From assembly GCA_964510375.1 (NCBI GenBank), contig CAZEBR010000046.1, positions 1 to 9,978 of the forward strand: a stretch of DNA of 9,978 nt, read 5' to 3'. Shown in pieces: positions 1-6,201 of the stretch. Positions within the stretch are counted from its first letter, which is position 1. Every line of letters begins with the position of its first letter. The notes under the pieces are model-generated. The model worked only from the letters and a program-made list of their open reading frames with translations, had not been told where the DNA came from and did no database searches. Made by a program: the position numbers and the translations under genes. Source of the stretch: CAYLJV01 sp964510375 (lineage in GTDB: Archaea; Hadarchaeota; Hadarchaeia; Hadarchaeales; JAGGTB01).

Positions 1-2
1 CC

Positions 3-1331
3 TTACCGGGAAAAACCAGACCCGATAAAAGGCGAGAGGAATGGGATAAAGGCCAGATATTTTTCTCGACACCTCAAACCGTCGAAAGAGACATGATTTC
101 CGGTAAGTTTTCGCCGGAAGATTTCACTTTAATGGTTTTCGATGAAGCCCACAGAGCGGTGGGGGATTACCCTTACGGATTCATCGCTGAAAGATATGAA
201 GAATCGAAAGAAGATTCACTCATCCTAGCCCTTACAGCTTCACCGGGTAGCTCCACCGAGAAAATCCAGAAGGTCAAACGGAACCTTCGCATCCAACAGG
301 TCGAGGCCCGTACCGAGGACCATCCGAACGTGGAAAAGTATGTTCAGACCACGGACGTCGAAAGACGGATGCTAGAACTTCCGGAACCGATGGCTAAGAT
401 GAAGAAATTTTTGGAAAATCAATTGAAACAACACTTGAAAAACCTCAAAGACATGGGATTCTTGGAGTCCATACAGAACGTAGGGAAAAAGGAACTCCTC
501 GACGTTCAGAAAAAGATAAAGAAAGGGCAGAAGGAAATGGGTCCCAACCCTCCGAGAAAATTTTTCAAGGGGATGATGGAGCAGGCAGCGGCCTTCCGAC
601 TTTCCCACTGCTTGGAACTTCTAGAAAGCCAAGGATTGGAATCCTTGAAGGATTATCTGGACCGAATGGCCAAAAAGTCCGAAAAATCTGGTGCTCCCAA
701 GTCTTTGAAACAACTCTTGAACGATTCCAGAATGGAAAAAGTCATCAGACTCGTCAGAAATTCGGCTGGACGAGTGGAAAATCCGAAGCTGAACAGGGCA
801 AAGGAGATAGTCAAGAAACAACTCGAANNNNNNNNNNCAGAGAATCCGGATTCTAGAATAATTCTGTTCGCCCATTATAGAGATTCTGTGGATAGACTTC
901 TGAGCGAATTCGAGAATGTGGATGAAGCCACCCCGGAGAAATTCATAGGGCAGGCTGATAGGGGGGATGAGGATGGAATGAGTCAGAAAGAGCAGTCCGA
1001 AATACTGGAAAGATTCAGGGACGGAAACGTGAACCTCCTTATCTCTACCTCCGTCGGAGAGGAAGGTCTTGATATCCCCGGCGTCGATTTGGCAATTTTT
1101 TATGAGCCCGTGCCCAGCGAAATCAGAAGCATTCAACGTAGAGGTCGTACCGGACGGGAGAGACCGGGTAGAGTAGTCGTCCTATTGATGAAAAACACCA
1201 GAGACGAAGCCTTCTACTGGTCCGCAGTGCACAAGGAGAAGAAAATGCGTGAGACTTTAAAGGACATGAACGGAGAGGCTAACGAAGATGACGATAGCCA
1301 GAAGGCTATAGATGATTTTGGAGGAAACTGA
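3..1331 (+). CDS. Hef-like superfamily 2 DNA helicase, 3' part (5' end outside window)
   Basis: The helicase half of an archaeal Hef (FANCM/XPF family) protein, which remodels stalled forks and branched DNA. The frame is already open at base 3 and reads FFSTPQTVERD before the Met at 93, so 93 is an internal Met; helicase motifs I and Ia lie upstream of the window. Visible motifs: DEAH box (VFDEAH, just after 93), motif III (ALTASPGSS), a long Lys/Glu-rich helical insert typical of the Hef thumb-like domain, motif IV (RIILFAHYRDS), motif V (STSVGEEGLDIPG) and motif VI (QRRGRTGR). The protein ends in an acidic tail (ANEDDDSQKAIDDFGGN) instead of continuing into a nuclease. Ten Ns at 828-837 interrupt it between the insert and motif IV; the frame happens to be kept. 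The nuclease gene starts 2 nt after the stop. Family assignment is confident; the split architecture is seen directly. Confidence 0.93.
   Translation, partial: LPGKTRPDKRREEWDKGQIFFSTPQTVERDMISGKFSPEDFTLMVFDEAHRAVGDYPYGFIAERYEESKEDSLILALTASPGSSTEKIQKVKRNLRIQQVEARTEDHPNVEKYVQTTDVERRMLELPEPMAKMKKFLENQLKQHLKNLKDMGFLESIQNVGKKELLDVQKKIKKGQKEMGPNPPRKFFKGMMEQAAAFRLSHCLELLESQGLESLKDYLDRMAKKSEKSGAPKSLKQLLNDSRMEKVIRLVRNSAGRVENPKLNRAKEIVKKQLEXXXXENPDSRIILFAHYRDSVDRLLSEFENVDEATPEKFIGQADRGDEDGMSQKEQSEILERFRDGNVNLLISTSVGEEGLDIPGVDLAIFYEPVPSEIRSIQRRGRTGRERPGRVVVLLMKNTRDEAFYWSAVHKEKKMRETLKDMNGEANEDDDSQKAIDDFGGN
828..837. other. Assembly gap of ten Ns inside the helicase gene
   Basis: Ten consecutive Ns. The reading frame on both sides is the same if the gap is taken at face value (ten Ns plus two bases make four codons), but gaps of exactly ten are often placeholders, so the true number of missing residues is unknown. 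It falls just before helicase motif IV. Confidence 0.98.
1320..1324 (+). promoter_or_regulatory. Shine-Dalgarno GGAGG for the separate nuclease gene
   Basis: GGAGG lies inside the last codons of the helicase gene, 9 nt before the ATG at 1334. This full match to the anti-SD is the main evidence that the nuclease is translated from its own start and is not merely the 3' half of a frameshifted fused Hef gene. Confidence 0.75.
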
Positions 1332-1333
1332 CG

Positions 1334-1990
1334 ATGAAAGTAATCGTGGACCATCGGGAAGCCCCATCCGGAATTGTAAGGGAAATTCATCGGCTGGAAC
1401 TAGATGTAGAAATGCAACAGCTCGAAGTTGGGGATTTCATCCTGAGCGAGAGAGTCGGCGTAGAACGGAAGACTGTACAGGACTTCCTGAGTTCCCTCGT
1501 TGATGGACGGTTACTGGAGCAGTCAAAAAACCTTGCGGAAACCTTCGAACGACCGCTTTTCATACTTGAGGGTGAAGGCCTCTACACCGAGAGAGCGATT
1601 CACCCAAACTCCATAAGGGGAGCCTTGGCCTCAATAACGGTAGATTACGAGACGCCCATCCTGTTTACGGAGAACGAAAAGGAATCGGCCAAAATCATCA
1701 AAACGATCGTCGAAAGGGAACAGAAAGAAGGAAAAAGCGAAATACCGATTCGGAGCGGAAAAAAGGCTCTCAAGCTTTCGGAACAGCAACAGTTCATCGT
1801 GGAGGGGTTGCCCGGAGTCTCGGCGGTCTTGGCTAGGAGGCTTTTGAATAAGTTGGGGTCAGTGGAGAATATAATGAGCGCCTCAAAAAAAGAATTAATG
1901 GACGTACACGGGATAGGAAACGAAAAAGCGGAAGAAATAAGACGAATATTGGAATCGGATTATACCCCCAACGATGAGTCACCCGAATAG
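1334..1990 (+). CDS. XPF/Mus81-family structure-specific nuclease with tandem HhH (Hef nuclease half)
   Basis: A 218-residue ERCC4-type endonuclease that cuts branched DNA such as forks and flaps. It opens with the ERCC4 fold (MKVIVDHREAPSGIVREI) and has the catalytic signature GDFILSERVGVERKTVQD, i.e. the GDx(n)ERKx3D motif, near residues 35-55. After a short Lys-rich linker, the C-terminal 60 residues form a (HhH)2 DNA-binding domain with two hairpins (EGLPGVSAVLARRLL and DVHGIGNEKAEEI). This matches the C-terminal half of euryarchaeal Hef or a stand-alone archaeal XPF like that of Thermoplasma and Crenarchaeota. It follows the helicase gene by 2 nt in a different frame with a strong SD, so the two are almost certainly co-transcribed and may act as a complex. 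No PIP-box for PCNA was recognised at the C-terminus. It ends exactly where the convergent aldolase gene ends. Confidence 0.93.
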   Translation: MKVIVDHREAPSGIVREIHRLELDVEMQQLEVGDFILSERVGVERKTVQDFLSSLVDGRLLEQSKNLAETFERPLFILEGEGLYTERAIHPNSIRGALASITVDYETPILFTENEKESAKIIKTIVEREQKEGKSEIPIRSGKKALKLSEQQQFIVEGLPGVSAVLARRLLNKLGSVENIMSASKKELMDVHGIGNEKAEEIRRILESDYTPNDESPE

Positions 1991-2647
1991 TCAATCCTTC
2001 TGACCGTATTTTTCTTCGTAGTCATCTCTCAACTTCTTAACTTCCGCCGAACTGAAGGTTTTTGGTTCGCCAAATATTTTTGCCAAAAGGTATATCTCGG
2101 CGCTCTTTTCGACAATATTCGCTACCTTCAACGCTTCTTTCAGAGATTCGCCGACAGCAACAACCCCATGATTGGCCAAGAGGGCGGCGTTCTTGCCCCC
2201 CAATGCTTCTACCGCCGCTTCAGCCAGTGCATCTGTTCCAGGCATTTCGTGCCTAGCGGTCTCGACGCTTCCGCCGACAATCTGTACCATGTCCTCAATA
2301 ATCGGAGGAATGCTCTGGCCCGTACAAGAAATGGCGCTGCCGTAGACGCTGTGGGTATGAACTATGGCATTAACACCCTCTCTCAACTCGTAAATGAGCC
2401 CGTGAAGTGGGGCCTCGGTCGACGGTTTTCTTTCCCCCTCCACTCTTTCCCCTCTCAAATTCAGAACAGGGATATCCTCGGGTTCTATCTCCCTATAATC
2501 CATCCCCGACGGCGTTATTGCAAATTTTTCAGGGTCGTCCTCCAGTCGTCTGCTTATATTGCCCCAGGTTCCAGCAACTAACCCGGATTTATAAACCTCT
2601 AATCCGGTCTTTGCGATCTTTTCTTTCTCCGATGACATCAAATCCAC
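1991..2647 (-). CDS. fucA: Class II aldolase, L-fuculose-1-phosphate aldolase type
   Basis: A 218-residue class II (zinc) aldolase of the FucA/AraD/RhaD family. Zinc ligands are visible at H97, H99 (IVHTHS) and H160 (NHGVVAVG), with the catalytic Glu at E78 (STEAPLH). The phosphate-binding loop appears as GTWGNIS near residue 26 and TPSGMDY near 45. Spacing of these residues matches FucA. Archaeal relatives such as MJ1418 condense or cleave DHAP and lactaldehyde, and have been linked to lactaldehyde supply for coenzyme F420; that specific role is inference here, and sugar-phosphate or methylthioribulose-phosphate substrates remain possible. The start at 2647 is GTG; an ATG at 2638 (residue 4) is an equally good start and fits family N-termini slightly better. 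Neither has a clear SD. It lies 14 nt after the aminotransferase stop, so the pair is likely one transcript. Confidence 0.88.
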   Translation of the reverse strand: MDLMSSEKEKIAKTGLEVYKSGLVAGTWGNISRRLEDDPEKFAITPSGMDYREIEPEDIPVLNLRGERVEGERKPSTEAPLHGLIYELREGVNAIVHTHSVYGSAISCTGQSIPPIIEDMVQIVGGSVETARHEMPGTDALAEAAVEALGGKNAALLANHGVVAVGESLKEALKVANIVEKSAEIYLLAKIFGEPKTFSSAEVKKLRDDYEEKYGQKD

Positions 2648-2661
2648 GTTTTTAATTACTA

Positions 2662-3819
2662 CTACAGGGATGTAAGGCTTTCTTCTAGCCTAGCCAGAGC
2701 CTCTTCAAGCCTTTCTACCGAAACCGCATAACTCAACCTTATGTGTCCTTTACCGGCAGGGCCAAAAGCTGTTCCGGGCGTCGCGGCTATCCCGGAATCC
2801 TCGAGCAGGTACTCACAAAACTCCATCGAATCCATATCGTATTTCTCTATGTTCGGAAACACGTAGAAGGCGCCTTCTGGCTCGAAACATTCTATTCCAG
2901 AAATCGAATTTAATCCGTCAACGATAACGTCTCTCCTCTCCTCGTAGCTCGAGGCCATCTCTTCGACGCATTCCTGAGATCCTCTCAAGGCAGTAACTCC
3001 CGCTGACTGGACGAAGGAAGTAGCGCATGTGGTGGAGTTCTGCTGTATTTTGATCATTTCGGATATAACGTCTTCATTCGCCGCAGTATAGCCTAGTCTC
3101 CAGCCCGTCATGGAGTAGGTTTTGGAAAAACTGTTCACATATATGACCCTATCCTCGTATTCGGGAAGAGAGGCAAGACTCGGCGGGTTATCTCGATAGG
3201 TGAGCCTATCGTAAACTTCGTCCGCCAGAATCCAGAAATCGTGATCCAGCGCAAGTTCGCCCAGCGTCCTCAACGTTTCTTCCTCTAACACGGCACCGGT
3301 AGGATTATTCGGGGTATTCAAAAGAAGCATCTGAGTATCGGGATTGATATTTTCCTTTACCTGCTCCGAATTCAGCTGGAAGCCTTCCTTTTCGGAGGTT
3401 TCCACGAATACCGGCTCGGCATTGATTATTCGAACCATCCCTTCGTAAGTCCAACAAGGCGATGGAATGATAATCTCGTCGCCAGGGTCCAAAGTAACTG
3501 TCATCGCAGTAAAGATCGAATGTTTTGCGCCGGGAGTCACAATAATTTCTTCCGTGTCCCTCTCAATTCCCTTACCCTCCAAGCTTTCGGAGATGGCCTC
3601 CTTAATTTCCGGTTTGCCCGAACTCGATGTATAACCAGTTTCACCCCTATCGAGGGCCGCCACAGCAGATTTTTTGATATGTTCTGGCGTATCAAAGTCG
3701 GGTTGGCCGACTTCTAGATGGATAATGTCCTCGCCCTCTTCCTCTAACCTGTTAGCCATCGAGAGAATTTTTAGGGTACCAGAGCCTGGTACGTTATCCA
3801 TACGATTAGCCAGTCTCAT
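2662..3819 (-). CDS. PLP-dependent class I/II aminotransferase (aspartate aminotransferase-like)
   Basis: A 385-residue fold-type I aminotransferase of the AspC/ArAT subgroup, full length for the family. The N-terminal substrate segment reads VPGSGTLKI and LEVGQPDFDTPEHI. Further motifs: NNPTG at 171-175 containing the PLP-contacting Asn, ADEVYDRLTY around 199-208 with the Asp that pairs with the pyridine nitrogen, and SFSKTYSMTGWRLGY with the Schiff-base Lys at K233. R361 (GHIRLSYA) is the likely alpha-carboxylate-binding Arg. The amino donor and acceptor cannot be read from sequence; aspartate, aromatic or branched-chain substrates are all possible. The start is supported by alignment with typical family N-termini and a weak GGGGA upstream. 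It shares a 50-bp divergent promoter region with lysK and is followed by the aldolase. Confidence 0.92.
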   Translation of the reverse strand: MRLANRMDNVPGSGTLKILSMANRLEEEGEDIIHLEVGQPDFDTPEHIKKSAVAALDRGETGYTSSSGKPEIKEAISESLEGKGIERDTEEIIVTPGAKHSIFTAMTVTLDPGDEIIIPSPCWTYEGMVRIINAEPVFVETSEKEGFQLNSEQVKENINPDTQMLLLNTPNNPTGAVLEEETLRTLGELALDHDFWILADEVYDRLTYRDNPPSLASLPEYEDRVIYVNSFSKTYSMTGWRLGYTAANEDVISEMIKIQQNSTTCATSFVQSAGVTALRGSQECVEEMASSYEERRDVIVDGLNSISGIECFEPEGAFYVFPNIEKYDMDSMEFCEYLLEDSGIAATPGTAFGPAGKGHIRLSYAVSVERLEEALARLEESLTSL

Positions 3820-3869
3820 TCTTTCCCCGCTAAAGTTTTACGAAGCGCTGTATAAGTTTTCCCGGTTGT
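3820..3869. promoter_or_regulatory. Compact divergent promoter between aminotransferase and lysK
   Basis: Only 50 bp separate the two starts. TAAAGTTTTA at 3831-3840 is about 30 bp before the lysK ATG, and on the other strand AAAACTTATA (3851-3860) is about 35 bp before the aminotransferase ATG. With an archaeal TATA-to-start distance of about 26 bp, both mRNAs would have leaders of 10 nt or less, and the two core promoters would overlap head to head. Inferred by eye; no start site is known. Confidence 0.5.
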
Positions 3870-5447
3870 ATGCACTGGATAGATCAAGTCGCTGAAAAAC
3901 TTTCAGAAGAGTCAAGGAAACAGGTCATGGCCAGCGGTATTTCCATATCCGGCCATATCCATATCGGTCACTCAAACGACGTGTTCATAGCGGATGCCGT
4001 CCGTCGTGCGCTGGAGGAAAGGGGGAAACCAGCAAAAACGATCTGGTACGCCGACGACATCGATCCGCTCAGAAGAGTCCCCTGGCCGCTGTCTGAGGAA
4101 GAATACGAGGAGTACTTGGGATACCCATACTCGGATATTCCCTCTCCAGATTCGGAACACGACAGCTTTGTGGACTTCTTTAAAGAACCCTTTCTGGACT
4201 CCCTTGAAGAATTTGGCGTTGAACCAGAAGTGGTCTCATCCGCCGAGGTATACAGTAACGGTAAACTTAACGACGAAATCCGCACTTCGTTAGAGAAATC
4301 GGGCAAAATAAGGGAAATTTTGGATGAATATCGCTCTACTCCTCTCCCAGAAGACTGGCTACCTTACGATCCTATCTGTCAAAAATGCGGGAGAATAGCG
4401 ACGACCCGCGCCTACGACTGGGAAGGAGATTTTGTCTACTACAAATGCGAGGGGACCGATTACGTCGAGGGTTGCGGTCACGAGGGAAAGGTCGACTACA
4501 CTCGAGGAGGGGGCAAGCTCACTTGGCGGGTCGAGTGGCCTGCTCGATGGAAGATGCTAGGCGTCACCTGCGAACCATTCGGCAAGGATCATGCGGCAGC
4601 AGGCGGAAGCTATGACACCGGAGAAATAATCGCAGACAAAATATTTGATTACGAACCTCCCGAGCCCATTCCTTACGAGTGGATTAGTCTAAAGGGAGAA
4701 TCGATGTCCTCCTCAAAGGGCAGAGTATTCACTTTGAAACAGTGGCTGGACGTTGCGATGCCCGAACTTTTGAGGTACTTTATCTTCCGCAGCAAGGCCC
4801 TAAAGGCCAAAAACTTCGATCCCGGTTTCCCCCTGGTGGAGTTATACCAAGAATACCAACAGCTCGAGGACGTCTACTACGGAAAGGAAGATGCCAAGGA
4901 AAGCAGAAAGGGTCAGCTCGAAAGGATATATGAGTTTTCTCAGACGGACGAGGTACTACCCGAGTATCCACAAAGGGTCCCATTCAAGCTGGCCACGGTT
5001 TTGGTCCAAGTTACCAGGGACTTCGAACACGCCATGGGTATTTTAACCAAAAAGGGAGTTTTGAAAGATCCGAAAGAAAGAGAAATAGAACTCGCAAGAG
5101 AGAGACTGGAAAGGGCCGAGAACTGGATTGAGAAGCACGCACCGGAAAACGCCAAAATAAAAATACTGGATCAATTGCCCGATGAAGAAAAAGAAAAACT
5201 ATCTCCGAAGCAGAAGGAATGCCTGCTCTCTCTGTCGGAAGATTTATCCAAGAAAGATTTCGAGCCGGTTGAGATACATAACCATGTTTACGAAACCGCT
5301 CGTGACAACGACCTCAAGCCCGTGAAAATGTTTCAAGCCATTTACAGGGTCTTGTTGGGACAAAAGCACGGGCCCAGAGCCGGAAATTTCCTTACGGCAC
5401 TCGACGACGAATTCGTGATTGAACGTTTTAGGGAAGCGGCGAGATAG
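3870..5447 (+). CDS. lysK: Class I lysyl-tRNA synthetase
   Basis: Charges tRNA-Lys with lysine. This is the archaeal class I enzyme, unrelated in fold to the class II LysRS of most bacteria and eukaryotes. The 525 residues begin with the usual MHW. The Rossmann-fold HIGH motif is intact at H31-H34 (SGHIHIGHSND), and the KMSKS loop is SMSSSKG at 278-284, the form usual for this class. A zinc-binding insert is seen with C170, C173, C193, C202 and H204 (CQKCGR ... YKCEG ... CGHEG). The C-terminal third is the alpha-helical anticodon-binding region. Length is normal. No SD precedes the ATG and the predicted TATA box is about 30 bp upstream, so translation is probably leaderless or nearly so. It is transcribed away from the aminotransferase and converges on the PC4-like gene. 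Confidence 0.97.
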   Translation: MHWIDQVAEKLSEESRKQVMASGISISGHIHIGHSNDVFIADAVRRALEERGKPAKTIWYADDIDPLRRVPWPLSEEEYEEYLGYPYSDIPSPDSEHDSFVDFFKEPFLDSLEEFGVEPEVVSSAEVYSNGKLNDEIRTSLEKSGKIREILDEYRSTPLPEDWLPYDPICQKCGRIATTRAYDWEGDFVYYKCEGTDYVEGCGHEGKVDYTRGGGKLTWRVEWPARWKMLGVTCEPFGKDHAAAGGSYDTGEIIADKIFDYEPPEPIPYEWISLKGESMSSSKGRVFTLKQWLDVAMPELLRYFIFRSKALKAKNFDPGFPLVELYQEYQQLEDVYYGKEDAKESRKGQLERIYEFSQTDEVLPEYPQRVPFKLATVLVQVTRDFEHAMGILTKKGVLKDPKEREIELARERLERAENWIEKHAPENAKIKILDQLPDEEKEKLSPKQKECLLSLSEDLSKKDFEPVEIHNHVYETARDNDLKPVKMFQAIYRVLLGQKHGPRAGNFLTALDDEFVIERFREAAR

Positions 5448-5473
5448 CCATCGGCTTCAGATGCAGAGCAAAC

Positions 5474-5490
5474 AAAATTAATAAGAAAAA
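5474..5490 (-). terminator. T-rich terminator of the PC4-like gene
   Basis: On the minus strand the sequence just after the stop codon at 5495 runs TTTTTCTTATTAATTTT. Archaeal termination needs only such T-rich tracts without a hairpin. Assignment is by pattern only. Confidence 0.45.
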
Positions 5491-5493
5491 GTG

Positions 5494-5519
5494 TTTATTC
5501 TTCCTCTTCTTCTTTTTCG
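5494..5519 (+). terminator. Pyrimidine tract that may terminate lysK
   Basis: On the + strand the complement of the Glu-rich tail codons of the PC4-like gene is an unbroken, T-rich pyrimidine tract except for one A, starting 46 nt after the lysK stop. It could serve as a U-rich archaeal terminator for lysK while encoding an acidic tail on the other strand. Speculative. Confidence 0.3.
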
Positions 5520-5758
5520 TTAACTTCGATTAGTTTATCGAGAGCGTCTCGTAATTTCTTCACAGCTTCAATATTATCCGTGCCGATTGTAATGCCTTTT
5601 TTCGTCGGCCCGGTATACTTATTCGGATCGTCAGAATGAACGAACTCCCTGATGTCGAAGTATTTATAAGTATCCGCCCTAGTCTTCTTGACCACGATCA
5701 TTTTTTCGTCCGTCAGACCTACCCTTCCATAAACCTGGAGATCTTCATATTCCGTCAT
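5495..5758 (-). CDS. PC4/p15-like single-stranded-DNA-binding transcriptional coactivator homolog
   Basis: An 87-residue protein that I assign to the PC4 (p15) family from its core: YKYFDIREFVHSDDPNKYTG, then TKKGITIGTDNIEAVKKLRDAL. This matches the PC4 pattern of a short beta strand with 'v-D-I-R', a Lys/Gly-rich turn 'p-tKKGIsl', and a C-terminal helix that dimerises. Family members bind single-stranded or melted DNA as dimers and act in transcription or genome maintenance; the role in archaea is poorly defined. Unusual is the tail of five consecutive Glu at the C-terminus. The start is fixed by a near-perfect SD, GAGGTGA (5765-5771), 6 nt upstream. A TATA-like box near 5805-5813 would give its own promoter. 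Alternative: an unrelated small KOW-like or hypothetical protein; I consider PC4 likely but unproved. Confidence 0.75.
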   Translation of the reverse strand: MTEYEDLQVYGRVGLTDEKMIVVKKTRADTYKYFDIREFVHSDDPNKYTGPTKKGITIGTDNIEAVKKLRDALDKLIEVNEKEEEEE

Positions 5759-5764
5759 TATTTC

Positions 5765-5771
5765 TCACCTC
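5765..5771 (-). promoter_or_regulatory. Strong Shine-Dalgarno GAGGTGA for the PC4-like gene
   Basis: Seven-base match to the archaeal anti-SD, 6 nt before the ATG at 5758. It fixes the start codon. Confidence 0.75.
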
Positions 5772-5804
5772 GTCTACTTCAAAATATTTCTAGCCTAGGT
5801 AGAG

Positions 5805-5813
5805 TAATAAATG
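5805..5813 (-). promoter_or_regulatory. Probable TATA box for the PC4-like gene
   Basis: Minus-strand ATTTATTAC, about 50 bp before the start codon, would place the transcription start near 5782 and give a leader of roughly 24 nt that contains the SD. Pattern only. Confidence 0.4.
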
Positions 5814-5856
5814 CGTGATAGGAATTTAATTCTTTTTGAATAATATCGTTCCTGCT

Positions 5857-6009
5857 CTAAGAAGAGCGCTTTGAAATTTCATCGATCAGGGCAAGAATCG
5901 GCCCATAGAATATCGAAACAAGTACTATAAGAATCCTGACTGGCTTGGGAACATGGCCTTCATTTACCATTTCGTAAAGCCGATCAAGATTGTCCTCTTT
6001 CTCGACCAT
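5857..6009 (-). CDS. 50-residue single-pass membrane protein, unknown function
   Basis: A small open frame, ATG to TAG, of 50 codons. The N-terminal half is charged and helical (MVEKEDNLDRLYEMVNEGHV), followed by KPVR and a hydrophobic segment of about 18-20 residues (residues 25-42, ILIVLVSIFYGPILALI), then a short charged end DEISKRSS. This is the layout of a single-pass membrane protein; the Lys/Arg before the segment suggests the N-terminus is cytoplasmic by the positive-inside rule. There is no SD at a normal distance, but the minus strand has TTTATTTATT at 6031-6040, centred about 27 bp before the ATG, exactly where a TATA box would be for a leaderless mRNA. It sits between the PC4-like gene and the archaellin, all on the same strand. 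I do not recognise the family. The coding character and promoter position make it likely real. Confidence 0.65.
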   Translation of the reverse strand: MVEKEDNLDRLYEMVNEGHVPKPVRILIVLVSIFYGPILALIDEISKRSS

Positions 6010-6201
6010 CAATGTTACTTATTGCACCCCAATAAATAAATAATATTTTAATCCAACGGCGATTTTTATTTTCTCAGGGTACTTTTCACTCAATCCAAAC
6101 GTCTAATGATTCTTATTGACGTTACTCGAGCTCTATTAACTATCATGGATTTATTAACGAATCTTAAACATTCCAAAGCCTTAGATCAACCGGTGATTCC
6201 A
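6010..6201. other. Intergenic region between archaellin and the 50-residue gene
   Basis: About 190 bp, AT-rich. It holds the probable TATA box of the small membrane protein at 6031-6040 (minus strand). I see no convincing further gene: a + strand frame from 6106 runs into the archaellin 3' end out of phase and lacks an SD. No clear hairpin terminator was found for the archaellin. Confidence 0.6.
6031..6040 (-). promoter_or_regulatory. TATA box for leaderless mRNA of the 50-residue membrane protein
   Basis: Minus-strand TTTATTTATT, centred about 27 bp before the ATG at 6009. With the usual archaeal spacing, transcription would begin at or next to the A of the start codon, which would explain the missing SD. 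Confidence 0.5.

Noticed and set aside
621..1136. Minus-strand open frame of 171 residues
   Set aside because: It lies wholly opposite the Hef helicase, crosses the N gap and has no recognisable domain; the helicase motifs prove the other strand.
1312..1334. Frameshift error that would fuse helicase and nuclease into a normal Hef
   Set aside because: Possible in principle, since one indel between 1316 and 1331 would join them, but the strong GGAGG at the right distance and the ATG that opens directly on the ERCC4 fold favour two genes. Kept as the main alternative.
2168..2581. Plus-strand open frame of 137 residues
   Set aside because: It is antisense to the aldolase, whose zinc ligands and catalytic Glu are intact; composition is unlike a real protein here.
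3968..4306. Minus-strand open frame of 112 residues, Ser-rich
   Set aside because: Shadow of lysK opposite the HIGH-motif domain.
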